The translations under genes and the position numbers were made by a program. The notes under the pieces were generated by a model. The model ran no database searches, was not told the DNA's origin, and saw only the letters and a list, made by a program, of their open reading frames with translations. From Streptococcus ruminicola (GTDB lineage Bacteria; Bacillota; Bacilli; Lactobacillales; Streptococcaceae), in the NCBI RefSeq assembly GCF_011387195.1, contig NZ_CP046919.1:248001-312000 (forward strand): 64,000 nt of DNA, given 5' to 3'. This document shows positions 8,897 to 17,508 of the stretch, piece by piece; the stretch's first letter is position 1; every line of letters begins with the position of its first letter.

Positions 8897-10678
8897 ATGT
8901 ATAAAGCAGGTATAGATGTCGGATCGACCACTGTTAAAGTTGTCATTTTCGACGATAATTATCAGTTACTATTTTCACGTTATGAGCGTCACTTTTCAGA
9001 CGTCAAAACAGCAACTATCAAGGTTTTAAATGAAGCCATTTCTGAAATCGGCGACCAAACTGTCAGTATTGCCATTACTGGTTCTGGAGGTATGGGCTTA
9101 GCTGATGTGGCTGAAATTCCTTTCGTCCAAGAAGTTATTGCTGCGACTACTACCGTTGAAAAATTCATTCCACAAACTGATGTGGTAATCGAGCTTGGTG
9201 GTGAAGATGCCAAAATGACTTTCTTTGGTGATACCCTTGAACAACGCATGAACGGAACATGTGCCGGCGGTACAGGAGCTTTCATCGACCAAATGGCTGG
9301 ACTTTTAAAAACAGATGCCAACGGGGTCAATGAACTTGCCAAAGGTTACGAAACCATTTACCCAATTGCCAGTCGTTGTGGGGTATTTGCTAAAACAGAC
9401 GTCCAACCCTTAATTAATGAAGGGGCCAGAAAAGAGGACATTGCAGCTTCGATTTTCCAAGCTGTTGTCAATCAAACCATTGCTGGATTAGCTTCTGGGC
9501 GTAAAATCACTGGAAACATCGCCTTTCTTGGTGGACCGCTCTTTTTTATGAGTGAACTTCGTAAGCGTTTCATTGAGACCCTTGATATCAAACCAGAACA
9601 TGTGATTTTCCCTGAAAATCCACAACTTTTCGTTGCCATGGGAGCTGCTCTTGATGAGAACCAAACTCAAATCAGCTTATCTGGAATCATTCATAACTTA
9701 GAAAATAATAGCTCGCAATCTCTAGTTCCTAAAAATACTCTTGATGTTCTTTTCAAAGATCAAGCTGAACTGGATGCTTGGCGCGCCCGTCACGATGAAG
9801 CTAGCGTTGAATACAGAGACATTACCACTGCTTCTGGGCCTCTTTTCCTTGGTATCGATGCAGGCTCAACCACTTCAAAAGTTGTCCTCACAGATCCTAA
9901 AGGAGCTATTTTATTCCAACACTACGGCAATAACCAAGGACAACCTCTTGAAAATGTCATTGCTATCCTAAAAGAACTTTACCATCAATTGCCAGAAGAT
10001 GCTTTCATTGCTCGTTCTTGCGTGACTGGATATGGTGAAAATTTGATTAAAGCAGCTCTTCACGTTGACTACGGTGAAGTTGAAACCGTAGCTCACTTCA
10101 AAGCAGCTAATTATTTCAACCCAGGTGTTGACTTTATCCTTGATATTGGTGGTCAAGATATGAAAGCCATGAGTGTGCGTGATGGTGCTTTATCGAGTAT
10201 TCAGTTAAACGAAGCTTGCTCTTCAGGTTGCGGCTCATTTATTGAAACCTTTGCCAAATCTCTTAAATACGATGTCAAAGATTTTGCCAAAGTCGCTCTT
10301 CTTGCAAAACACCCTGTCGACCTAGGGTCACGCTGCACAGTCTTTATGAACTCTAAGGTAAAACAAGTTCAAAAAGAAGGGGCTACGGTTGCTGATATTT
10401 CAGCAGGACTTTCATACTCTGTCATCAAAAACGCCCTTTACAAAGTTATCAAATTAAAACGTCCCGAAGATTTGGGTGAGAAAATAGTCGTTCAAGGTGG
10501 AACTTTCTACAATGAAGCTGTTCTTCGTGCCTTTGAACTCGTCAGCGAACGCGAAGTCGTTCGACCAAGCATTGCTGGACTTATGGGAGCTTATGGCTGC
10601 GCTATTATCGCTAAAGAAAAATACGAAGATGAACTAGCCAACCAAGAAGCTACTCTTGAAGTCAGCGCGGTACAGTAA
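8897..10678 (+). CDS. tandem acyl-CoA dehydratase activase (BadF/BcrA-type ATPase)
   Basis: A 593-residue protein with two ASKHA-fold ATPase domains of the BcrAD/BadFG/HgdC type, about residues 1-265 ([17 protein letters not shown]) and 315-570 ([16 protein letters not shown]). Each half keeps the activator cysteines: [11 protein letters not shown] plus ASRCGVF, and [11 protein letters not shown] plus GSRCTVF. These are the expected ligands of the [4Fe-4S] cluster used for ATP-driven electron transfer in 2-hydroxyacyl-CoA dehydratases and benzoyl-CoA reductases. I use the ATG at 8897 because the IDVGSTT motif follows directly; an upstream TTG-started extension is only hydrophobic filler. The downstream partner lies 12 bases away. 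In many anaerobes both are fused into one protein. The reaction is unknown. Confidence 0.8.
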   Translation: MYKAGIDVGSTTVKVVIFDDNYQLLFSRYERHFSDVKTATIKVLNEAISEIGDQTVSIAITGSGGMGLADVAEIPFVQEVIAATTTVEKFIPQTDVVIELGGEDAKMTFFGDTLEQRMNGTCAGGTGAFIDQMAGLLKTDANGVNELAKGYETIYPIASRCGVFAKTDVQPLINEGARKEDIAASIFQAVVNQTIAGLASGRKITGNIAFLGGPLFFMSELRKRFIETLDIKPEHVIFPENPQLFVAMGAALDENQTQISLSGIIHNLENNSSQSLVPKNTLDVLFKDQAELDAWRARHDEASVEYRDITTASGPLFLGIDAGSTTSKVVLTDPKGAILFQHYGNNQGQPLENVIAILKELYHQLPEDAFIARSCVTGYGENLIKAALHVDYGEVETVAHFKAANYFNPGVDFILDIGGQDMKAMSVRDGALSSIQLNEACSSGCGSFIETFAKSLKYDVKDFAKVALLAKHPVDLGSRCTVFMNSKVKQVQKEGATVADISAGLSYSVIKNALYKVIKLKRPEDLGEKIVVQGGTFYNEAVLRAFELVSEREVVRPSIAGLMGAYGCAIIAKEKYEDELANQEATLEVSAVQ

Positions 10679-10690
10679 AGGAGGGATTGC

Positions 10691-13267
10691 ATGACTGAAA
10701 CATCACTTACAGCCAATCGCACTAAGTCAAGTTTGATGGGGCTTGAAGAACTTGATCACTTTACCACTCAAAAAGAATTTACCCGTTGCGGTATATGTGA
10801 AAATAACTGCGCATTGACCGTTACCATCTTCAACGACGGCTCAAAATTCGTTACTGGTAACCGCTGCGAACGCGGTGCTGAAAAAGTAACTAAAATCAAA
10901 TTCGACCGCAGCAACCAAAAAGAAAATCTGGTTGATTACAAATATAAAAAACTCTTTAAATTTAAAGCACTCTCAAAACGTGACGCTATCCACGGTGTTG
11001 TTGGGGTTCCACGTGTGCTTAACATGTATGAAAATTACCCACTCTGGCACACTGTTCTTACTGACTTGAAGTTCCGTGTTCAAATCTCACCAAAATCAGA
11101 CAAACGATTATTTGAAAAGGGAATTGAAACTATCCCAAGTGATACCGTTTGTTACCCTGCTAAAATGGTGCACGGTCACATTCAAAGCTTAATCGAGCGT
11201 AAAGTGGATGCCATTTTCTACCCTAGTGTCATTTACGAACAAATCGAAAATAGCAAAGCACCTAACCACTACAACTGCCCAATCGTTCAAAGTTATCCAG
11301 AAGTCATCGAAAAAAACATGGACCCTATCCGCAATGGTGAGGTCAAATACTTCCATCCATTTGTTAACTTGGCCGACCATGAATCTGTTGTCAAATCACT
11401 TGTCAAAAGCTTTGCAGATTATGATGACATTACAGAAGCAGATATTCGTGAAGCCGTTGAACATGGCTATCAAGTCTTAGCTGACTTCAAGAAAGATTTA
11501 CAAGATAAGGCTGATGAGCTCCTTAGTAAACTAGCTCTCAACGACGAAAAAGCAATTGTGCTTTCTGGACGCCCATATCACCTCGACCCAGAAATCAATC
11601 ATGGGATTGCTAACATCATCACCCAAGAAGGTTTCCACGTTTTAACAGAAGATATGGTAGCTGGACTTGAAGAAGTTTCAGGTTTGCGCGTGGTCAACCA
11701 ATGGGTTTATCACTCACGTCTTTACGCTGCTGCTAAAGTCGTTTCTAAAAATCCTAACCTTGAATTAGTCCAATTAAACAGCTTTGGTTGCGGGCTTGAT
11801 GCCGTCACAACTGATCAAGTTGAAGAAATCATGCGAGCTCACAACAAGCTTTACACTGTCTTAAAAATCGACGAAGGAAGCAACCTTGGTGCCATCCGTA
11901 TTCGTCTTCGTTCTCTTAAGGCTGCTGTTGAAGAACGTGACAAGAAAGCTAAAAAAGCTAATCTCAATCATATTTTCAACCAAGCTCCACAATTTACCAG
12001 CCAAGCTGATGAAGAAAGCAAAGAACCTATCTTTACAAAAGATATGAAGAAGAAACACACCCTTCTCATGCCAATGCTTTCACCAATTCACCAAAATGGT
12101 CTAATTGAAGAAGCCTTTAAACAAGCTGGCTATAACGTTGTGATTCTCCCAGCTATGGACAGAAAGGCTGTTGATGTTGGTCTAAAATTTGTCCATAACG
12201 ATGCTTGCTACCCAGCTATCATCACTATCGGCCAATTGCTCGAAGCACTTCAAAGTGGTAAGTACGACCTCGACAATACCAGCGTCATGATGACTCAAAC
12301 TGGTGGAGGTTGCCGTGCAACCAATTACATTCCGCTCTTGCGAAAAGCCTTAAAAGACGCTGGCTATCCTCAAATTCCTGTGGTTTCTGTCTCTATGGGA
12401 AATCAAGGTACAGAAGAAACACCTGGTTGGAATTTGACCTTACCATTTGTCAAACGTCTGCTTATCAGCGTACTTTACGGTGACCTTTTTGAACGAGTGC
12501 TCTACCGCGTTCGTCCTTATGAAGCCGTTCCAGGTTCTGCCAATGCCTTATACGAAAAATGGCTTGAAATTGCTCGTAAGAATGTCAAATCCGGCTCTTA
12601 CTTCGAATTCAACCACAACATGAAACGAATCATTAAAGACTTTGATAATCTTGAAACCATCGAATTTGGTCAAAAACCACGTGTTGGTGTGGTTGGAGAA
12701 ATCTTGGTCAAATACGCCCCTACAGCTAATAACGACATTGTTGCTATCATTGAAAATGAAGGTGGCGAAGCCGTTGTGCCAGACTTGATTGGCTTTATGA
12801 ACTACTCACTCTTCAACCAAATTTGGAAAGCTGATGAGCTCAATATGAGCCAAAAATCAAAACGCCTAGCAAAACTTGGTATCGATGCCATCAATCTTCT
12901 TGAAAAACCAATGAACAAAGCTCTTGAAAAATCAGAGCGTTTCGAAGGTATCGAATCAATCTATGACATCGCTAAAGGTGCTGAAAAAGTCGTTTCAATC
13001 GGTAACCACACTGGTGAAGGTTGGTTCTTGACTGGTGAAATGATTGAATTACTCAACAATGGTGTTAAAAATATCGTTTGTCTTCAACCATTTGGTTGTC
13101 TTCCAAACCACATCGTCGGAAAAGGAATGCTAAAAGAACTCCGCCGACAATTCAAAGGTGCCAATATCTCACCAATCGATTACGACCCAGGTTCATCAGA
13201 AGTTAACCAATTGAACCGTATTCGCTTGATGATGACAACCGCTAAAAAAATGCAAAAAGCAAATTAA
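10691..13267 (+). CDS. 2-hydroxyacyl-CoA dehydratase-like protein (DUF2229)
   Basis: An 858-residue partner of the tandem activase. The N-terminus has a cysteine set CGICENNC...NRCERG (about 31-64). A DUF2229-type domain follows (HGVVGVPRVLNMYENYPLWHTVL, about 99-120). Later comes an HgdB/FldB-like region with scattered single cysteines (DTVCYPAKM, NSFGCGLDAV, NDACYPAI, TGGGCRATNY, LQPFGCLPNH) that could hold iron-sulfur clusters. RBS AAAGGAGG. Known relatives work with radical chemistry and are oxygen-sensitive, which is unusual for a fermentative, aerotolerant streptococcus. No CoA-transferase or beta-oxidation genes are adjacent, so the substrate cannot be guessed. The family is often annotated simply as acyl-CoA dehydratase activase-related. 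Confidence 0.75.
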   Translation: MTETSLTANRTKSSLMGLEELDHFTTQKEFTRCGICENNCALTVTIFNDGSKFVTGNRCERGAEKVTKIKFDRSNQKENLVDYKYKKLFKFKALSKRDAIHGVVGVPRVLNMYENYPLWHTVLTDLKFRVQISPKSDKRLFEKGIETIPSDTVCYPAKMVHGHIQSLIERKVDAIFYPSVIYEQIENSKAPNHYNCPIVQSYPEVIEKNMDPIRNGEVKYFHPFVNLADHESVVKSLVKSFADYDDITEADIREAVEHGYQVLADFKKDLQDKADELLSKLALNDEKAIVLSGRPYHLDPEINHGIANIITQEGFHVLTEDMVAGLEEVSGLRVVNQWVYHSRLYAAAKVVSKNPNLELVQLNSFGCGLDAVTTDQVEEIMRAHNKLYTVLKIDEGSNLGAIRIRLRSLKAAVEERDKKAKKANLNHIFNQAPQFTSQADEESKEPIFTKDMKKKHTLLMPMLSPIHQNGLIEEAFKQAGYNVVILPAMDRKAVDVGLKFVHNDACYPAIITIGQLLEALQSGKYDLDNTSVMMTQTGGGCRATNYIPLLRKALKDAGYPQIPVVSVSMGNQGTEETPGWNLTLPFVKRLLISVLYGDLFERVLYRVRPYEAVPGSANALYEKWLEIARKNVKSGSYFEFNHNMKRIIKDFDNLETIEFGQKPRVGVVGEILVKYAPTANNDIVAIIENEGGEAVVPDLIGFMNYSLFNQIWKADELNMSQKSKRLAKLGIDAINLLEKPMNKALEKSERFEGIESIYDIAKGAEKVVSIGNHTGEGWFLTGEMIELLNNGVKNIVCLQPFGCLPNHIVGKGMLKELRRQFKGANISPIDYDPGSSEVNQLNRIRLMMTTAKKMQKAN

Positions 13268-13285
13268 TCAATTTAACACAATAGA

Positions 13286-13318
13286 AAAAAGTTCGCCGAG
13301 AGAGTAGCGAACTTTTTT
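13286..13318. terminator. bidirectional terminator
   Basis: AAAAAAGTTCGC / GCGAACTTTTTT arms around a 10-base loop, between the convergent dehydratase-like gene and ridA. Confidence 0.85.
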
Positions 13319-13344
13319 CGTGTCAAATAATATTAAGAGAACAT

Positions 13345-13725
13345 CTAGTCGAGATAAGCGATGACTTCAATTTCTACCTTGACGTCTTTTGGCAAACGAG
13401 CAACTTCAACAGCAGAGCGCGCTGGGAAATCAGCTTTAAAAGCCGTAGCATAAACTTCATTAAATGGAACAAAGTCATCCATGTCGCTTAAGAAACATGT
13501 CGTTTTAACCACATGGTCAAAATCAGTACCTGCTTCTGCTAAAATCGCAGAAATATTTTTAAGGACTTGTTTGGTTTGTTCTTGAATGCTTGTCCCAATA
13601 ACTTCACCAGTTTCAGGTGACAAAGGAACTTGACCTGAAGCAAAAAGGAAGTTACCAACAACTTTTCCTTGAACGTAAGGACCAATTGCTGCTGGCGCTT
13701 TGTCCGTGTGAATTGTTTTCGCCAT
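13345..13725 (-). CDS. ridA: RidA-family enamine/imine deaminase
   Basis: A 126-residue YjgF/YER057c/UK114 protein. It has the start KTIHTDKAPAAIGPYVQG, FLFASGQVPLSPETGEV (about 27-43) and the C-terminal catalytic Arg/Glu region PARSAVEVARLPKDVKVEIEVIAY. It forms trimers that hydrolyse reactive 2-aminoacrylate-type enamines released by PLP enzymes, protecting PLP-dependent enzymes in the cytoplasm. Full family length, ATG start with GAGAAGG upstream, monocistronic and convergent with the dehydratase-like operon. Confidence 0.93.
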   Translation of the reverse strand: MAKTIHTDKAPAAIGPYVQGKVVGNFLFASGQVPLSPETGEVIGTSIQEQTKQVLKNISAILAEAGTDFDHVVKTTCFLSDMDDFVPFNEVYATAFKADFPARSAVEVARLPKDVKVEIEVIAYLD

Positions 13726-13823
13726 AAATTTTCACCTTCTCTCAAATAGATTAGGATTATTATAACAAAATATTCTGAAAATTGAAACATATTAATAAAT
13801 AAAAATGCATTTATTTTCAAATA

Positions 13824-13852
13824 TTTACAAAAAAGCAAATTGTTTATATAAT
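13824..13852 (+). promoter_or_regulatory. promoter of the preQ1-controlled cassette
   Basis: TTTACA at 13824-13829, 17-base spacer, TATAAT at 13847-13852. The expected start near 13860 is just ahead of the riboswitch aptamer. Confidence 0.75.
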
Positions 13853-13886
13853 AGAAGGCGTGCATAATCAAAAGTACTACTTTTGG

Positions 13887-13920
13887 ACTGGTTCGAAAAC
13901 TCCCAGAATAAAAAACTAGC
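13887..13920 (+). promoter_or_regulatory. preQ1-I riboswitch aptamer
   Basis: The stretch follows the preQ1 class I pattern: P1 5' arm CTGG (13888-13891), loop TTCGAAAACTC, P1 3' arm CCAG (13903-13906), then the A-rich tail AATAAAAAACTAGC that forms the H-type pseudoknot. It lies in the leader of the nucleoside hydrolase/ECF operon and is followed by terminator hairpins, so preQ1 or a related base should switch transcription off. The match was made by eye to the Bacillus queC-operon aptamer. Confidence 0.82.
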
Positions 13921-13933
13921 TATCTACAAATTG

Positions 13934-13962
13934 AGACCTGCTCTTTGTTGAGCGTCTTTTTT
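13934..13962 (+). terminator. riboswitch expression-platform terminator 1
   Basis: AGAC-CT-GCTC / GAGC-GTCT stem with a two-base bulge and a TTTGTT loop, followed by a T-run, 14 bases after the preQ1 aptamer. Confidence 0.7.
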
Positions 13963-13968
13963 GAGTGG

Positions 13969-13999
13969 CTTTGTTTTTTAGAAAACAAGGTCATTTTTT
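13969..13999 (+). terminator. second leader hairpin with T-tract
   Basis: CTTTGTTTT / AAAACAAGG stem with a 4-base loop, followed by CATTTTTTATTTT. A second, weaker terminator-like hairpin between the first terminator and the ribosome site. Confidence 0.45.
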
Positions 14000-14034
14000 A
14001 TTTTCTATAAATATTTTTTAGAAAGGAGGAAAGG

Positions 14035-15018
14035 ATGACTAAGCAAAAAATTATTATTGACTGTGATCCTGGTATCGACGATACACTAGCGCTACTTTAT
14101 GCCCTTAAACATCCAAATTTAGAAGTGGTTGCCATCACCATCGTCGCAGGAAATTGTCCAACAGATCTCGGAGTAAAAAATACTTTTACAAGCCTAGAGC
14201 TGCTTGATCGACTAGATGTTCCTGTCTACCAAGGAGCTGCTACACCGCTAACACGCGATTACGTTTCTGCCCAAGATACTCATGGTATGGATGGTCTTGG
14301 CGAAAATGATTTCCAACTCAAACACACTCCTCATGTTCAAGAAAAATCAGCAGAGCAATTCTTAGCCGATTACTTTAAAGACCCTAAAGATACTTCTATC
14401 ATTGCCCTAGGTCCGTTAACCAATATCGCAAAAGCTCTTGAACTAAATCCTAAGCTCGGCGAAAACTGTCACCGTTTTGTCAGCATGGGAGGAAATTTCA
14501 AATCACACGGCAATTGTTCACCTGTTGCTGAATACAACTACTGGTGCGACCCGCATGCGGCACAAATCACTTTTGAACGTTTAGGTCGTAAAGTTGAAAT
14601 GGTCGGACTTGATGTCACTCGCCATATTGTCTTAACACCAAATCATTTAGAATATATGAGTCGTATTAACGCTGAAATGACAGCATTCATCACAAAAATT
14701 ACCCGTTTTTACTTTGATTTTCACTGGGAATACGAACATATCATTGGCTGTGTGATTAATGACCCTCTCGCATTGGCCTACTTTGTCAACAGCGAGGTCT
14801 GCTCTGGTTTTGATGCTTACACTGATGTTGTTACTGACGGCATCGCTATTGGGCAAACAGTCGTCGATCAATACGATTTTTACCACAAACCTAAGAACAG
14901 CACTATTTTGACTCAGGTTAACCCAAGTCTATTCTGGGAAGATTTTCTAACCGTACTTTTAGATGCACAAAAAGACATCATTCAAGATGATCTCAAAAAT
15001 CTAAAGTTAGAAAGTTAA
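14035..15018 (+). CDS. IUNH nucleoside hydrolase, probable queuosine hydrolase (QueK-like)
   Basis: A 327-residue inosine-uridine-type nucleoside hydrolase. The Ca2+-binding motif DCDPGIDDTLALLYAL is at about residues 9-24, with the active-site segments ALGPLTNIAKAL (about 124-135), VSMGGNF and PVAEYNYWCDPHAAQ (about 164-178). Strong RBS GAAAGGAGG. Because the transcript begins with a preQ1 riboswitch and the next gene is an ECF S-component, the likely substrate is queuosine, giving queuine, as described for QueK beside QrtT in Clostridioides difficile. That substrate is inference; by sequence alone it could be a purine or pyrimidine nucleosidase. No QueL-type queuine lyase is adjacent. Confidence 0.8.
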   Translation: MTKQKIIIDCDPGIDDTLALLYALKHPNLEVVAITIVAGNCPTDLGVKNTFTSLELLDRLDVPVYQGAATPLTRDYVSAQDTHGMDGLGENDFQLKHTPHVQEKSAEQFLADYFKDPKDTSIIALGPLTNIAKALELNPKLGENCHRFVSMGGNFKSHGNCSPVAEYNYWCDPHAAQITFERLGRKVEMVGLDVTRHIVLTPNHLEYMSRINAEMTAFITKITRFYFDFHWEYEHIIGCVINDPLALAYFVNSEVCSGFDAYTDVVTDGIAIGQTVVDQYDFYHKPKNSTILTQVNPSLFWEDFLTVLLDAQKDIIQDDLKNLKLES

Positions 15019-15021
15019 ATC

Positions 15022-15579
15022 ATGAAAAATTCATCAATTCGTATCATTTCTTTTATGGCAATTGCCATTGCAATTAACTATATTGGCGCAAACATCGCTT
15101 TATTCTTACGTCTGCCAATTTATCTTGATATGATTGGAACATTGTTAGTCGCTGTTGTCTTTGGACCATGGCTTGGTGCTGGTGCTGCTATTGTCAGTGC
15201 CTTGATTAGCTGGATGACGACTGATATCTTTGCTATTTACTTTGCACCTGTAGCTATCGTAGCTGCTTTTATTACAGGTTTCTTAATTAAAGAAACAAGC
15301 AAATCAAAAGACTTGATCTGGAAAAGCTTACTTGTCTCACTTCCTGGAACAGTTGTTTCATCAAGTATCACAGTCATTCTTTTCCATGGTATTACTTCAA
15401 GTGGTTCTGGCATCTTGGCACAAATTATTCATGGCTTAGGCATTGACATGACAGCAAGTTTAGTTTTGGTTCAAGCCATTACTGACTATGCTGACCGTCT
15501 CATTAGCCTTGCTTTGGTACTTGCTATCATCAAATCACTCAAAACTTTTGCGCCAAACCTTATGACTGCTAAAAACTAA
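15022..15579 (+). CDS. ECF transporter S-component, probable queuosine/queuine (QrtT-like)
   Basis: A 185-residue integral membrane protein with about five or six hydrophobic segments, starting IRIISFMAIAIAINYIGANIALFLRLPIYLDMIGTLLVAVVFGPWLGAGAAIVSAL. The pattern is that of substrate-binding (S) subunits that dock on the shared EcfA/A'T module. It starts 3 bases after the nucleoside hydrolase stop, in the same preQ1-riboswitch-controlled operon, and ends before a strong terminator. From this context it should import a 7-deazaguanine compound such as queuosine or queuine. Specificity is inferred only from context. Confidence 0.75.
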   Translation: MKNSSIRIISFMAIAIAINYIGANIALFLRLPIYLDMIGTLLVAVVFGPWLGAGAAIVSALISWMTTDIFAIYFAPVAIVAAFITGFLIKETSKSKDLIWKSLLVSLPGTVVSSSITVILFHGITSSGSGILAQIIHGLGIDMTASLVLVQAITDYADRLISLALVLAIIKSLKTFAPNLMTAKN

Positions 15580-15582
15580 ACC

Positions 15583-15613
15583 AAAAATCCCAGCCGAATT
15601 GGCTGGGATTTTA
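15583..15613. terminator. bidirectional terminator
   Basis: AAAATCCCAGCC / GGCTGGGATTTT perfect stem with a 5-base loop, between the ECF gene and the convergent small gene. Confidence 0.9.
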
Positions 15614-15615
15614 AC

Positions 15616-15900
15616 TTATGTCAAAGTCTGGCAAGTAATCGAAGCAATTGCCTCGTGCTTTCCTAAATCTGAAAAGTGTTCCTGCAAAGCTCTGATAAAA
15701 AACGTTTTACTAAAGAAAGTATCACTTGCTAAGCTTTTAAAGCTATCTGAAAGAGCTTCTTGCCAGATTTGTAAATCATGCTCAACTAAACCTACTTGTC
15801 GTTTAATCTGTTCTAAAAGCGGATGTGAAACTCTTTTTAGGTCTAGTGCAATACAAAATGTCTTATCAAAAAAGGTAATTTTCGCGATATAAGTTATCAT
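15616..15900 (-). CDS. small protein of unknown function
   Basis: A 94-residue protein starting MITYIAKITFFDKTFCIALDLKRVSHPLLEQIKR. I do not recognise a family. The minus strand is preferred over an open frame of the same length on the plus strand because GAGAGG sits 8 bases before this ATG and the gene ends at a good terminator. It is predicted soluble, with no signal or membrane segment. The second half (SDSFKSLASDTFFSKTFFIRALQEHFSDLGKHEAIASI) could be helical. It stands alone between the queuosine cassette and asnS. Confidence 0.55.
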   Translation of the reverse strand: MITYIAKITFFDKTFCIALDLKRVSHPLLEQIKRQVGLVEHDLQIWQEALSDSFKSLASDTFFSKTFFIRALQEHFSDLGKHEAIASITCQTLT

Positions 15901-15951
15901 GTTAATCACCTCTCACAAGAAATTTTAGCAAACATTTCTTAAATAAACTTA

Positions 15952-15982
15952 AAAAGCCTGAACTCAAAAGTTCAGGCTTTAA
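15952..15982 (-). terminator. terminator hairpin downstream of asnS
   Basis: AAAGCCTGAACT / AGTTCAGGCTTT arms around a CAAA loop. It lies 160 bases after the asnS stop, with the structured insert at 16006-16144 between. Confidence 0.75.
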
Positions 15983-15992
15983 TAATATTTAT

Positions 15993-16157
15993 TAAGGTTT
16001 AATACCATTCCTTAGTCAAATCTCGCCTCACTTCGCTCCGCTGATTTGACACGCTAAGTCCTATTGGAACTTAGCTAAAGGACTGACTAGCTTTTAGAAT
16101 GAAAAAGTTTCGTTTCCATTCTAAAAGCGTCGCGGTCAACTTTCTAAGGTTTAATAC
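15993..16157. repeat. structured insert flanked by 13-bp direct repeats
   Basis: The 13-mer TAAGGTTTAATAC occurs at 15993-16005 and again at 16145-16157, where it spans the asnS stop. Between them are about 139 bases with no reading frame but several hairpins: TCAAATC / GATTTGA (about 16016-16048) and TTTTAGAATG / CATTCTAAAA (about 16092-16126). The layout looks like a small non-coding element with a target duplication, or a duplicated gene end. No second copy was seen in the window. Confidence 0.45.
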
Positions 16158-17490
16158 GGTGTAGCATACGTGGGAATGGAATAGCTTCACGAATGTGTTT
16201 AGTTCCAGCCACGAATGTTACCATACGTTCGATACCGATACCAAATCCAGCGTGTGGTACTGAACCGTATTTACGAAGGTCAAGGTAGAATTCATATTCT
16301 GATTTATCCATACCAAGAGCATCCATTTTAGCAACAAGTGTATCGTAGTCATCTTCACGAACTGAACCACCGATGATTTCTCCGTATCCTTCTGGTGCAA
16401 GAAGGTCAGCACACAAGACGCGTTCTGGGTTACCAGGAACTGGTTTCATGTAGAAGGCTTTGAAGCTTGCTGGGTAGTTAATAACAAATGTTGGTACGCC
16501 AAAGTAGTTTGAAATCCAAGTTTCATGTGGTGAACCAAAGTCGTCTCCGTGTTCTAGGTGTTCGTAATCAGCATCTTCATCATTTTCGTGTTCTTGAAGA
16601 AGATCGATAGCATCATCGTAAGATACACGTTTGAATGGTTCTGCAATGTATTTTTTAAGCAAATCAACATCACGTTCCAAAATTTCAAGAGCTTGTGGAG
16701 CACGGTCAAGAACACCTTGGATAAGTGCTTTAACATAAGCTTCTTGAAGATCAAGAGATTCTTCGTGTGATAGGAATGAATATTCAGCATCCATCATCCA
16801 GAACTCAGTCAAGTGACGACGAGTTTTTGATTTTTCAGCACGGAATACAGGACCAAAGTCAAAGACACGACCAAGTGCCATAGCACCAGCTTCAAGGTAC
16901 AATTGACCTGATTGGCTCAAGTAAGCAGGTGTACCAAAGTAGTCAGTTTCAAACAATTCTGTTGAATCTTCAGCAGCATTTCCTGACAAGATTGGGCTAT
17001 CAAATTTGATGAAACCATTTTTATCAAAGAAATCATATGTAGCGTAGATGATAGCGTTACGGATTTGCATGATAGCCATTTGTTTACGTGAACGCAACCA
17101 CAAGTGACGGTGGTCCATCAAGAAATCAGTACCGTGTTCTTTTGGAGTGATTGGGTAATCTTCTGAATGACCAACGATTTTAAGGTCAGTCACATCAAGT
17201 TCGTAACCAAATTTTGAACGTGAATCTTCTTTAACGATACCCGTGATAAGGATAGAAGTTTCTTGGCTAAGGTGTTTAATTGTGTTGAATTTTTCAGTTC
17301 CTTCTTCTTCACCATATTTTTCAATAAAGTTTGGTTTGAAAGCAACTGCTTGGAAGAATGCTGTCCCGTCACGAAGTTGTAAGAAAGCAATTTTTCCTTT
17401 TCCTGATTTGTTAGCTACCCAAGCCCCGATTGTGACTTCTTCGCCAACATGATCTTTAACATCAATAATTGATACGTAATCTTTAGACAT
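16144..17490 (-). CDS. asnS: asparaginyl-tRNA synthetase
   Basis: A 448-residue class IIb synthetase that charges tRNA-Asn. The N-terminal OB-fold anticodon-binding domain covers about residues 1-105 ([24 protein letters not shown]). The catalytic core follows, with motif 2 in [24 protein letters not shown] and motif 3 in [15 protein letters not shown] near the C-terminus. The start [10 protein letters not shown] at 17490 is chosen because GAGGAATT precedes it; a longer frame adds five residues without a site. It lies 18 bases after the I42 inhibitor gene, last in the dinG-tseB-aspB operon. Confidence 0.97.
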   Translation of the reverse strand: MSKDYVSIIDVKDHVGEEVTIGAWVANKSGKGKIAFLQLRDGTAFFQAVAFKPNFIEKYGEEEGTEKFNTIKHLSQETSILITGIVKEDSRSKFGYELDVTDLKIVGHSEDYPITPKEHGTDFLMDHRHLWLRSRKQMAIMQIRNAIIYATYDFFDKNGFIKFDSPILSGNAAEDSTELFETDYFGTPAYLSQSGQLYLEAGAMALGRVFDFGPVFRAEKSKTRRHLTEFWMMDAEYSFLSHEESLDLQEAYVKALIQGVLDRAPQALEILERDVDLLKKYIAEPFKRVSYDDAIDLLQEHENDEDADYEHLEHGDDFGSPHETWISNYFGVPTFVINYPASFKAFYMKPVPGNPERVLCADLLAPEGYGEIIGGSVREDDYDTLVAKMDALGMDKSEYEFYLDLRKYGSVPHAGFGIGIERMVTFVAGTKHIREAIPFPRMLHRIKP

Positions 17491-17508
17491 AATTCCTCTT
17501 TTCAAATA

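Noticed and set aside
15599..15892. A 97-codon plus-strand frame opposite the small gene at 15616-15900
   Set aside because: It begins inside the terminator stem and has no ribosome site, and the minus-strand frame has GAGAGG at proper spacing. Only the latter is kept.
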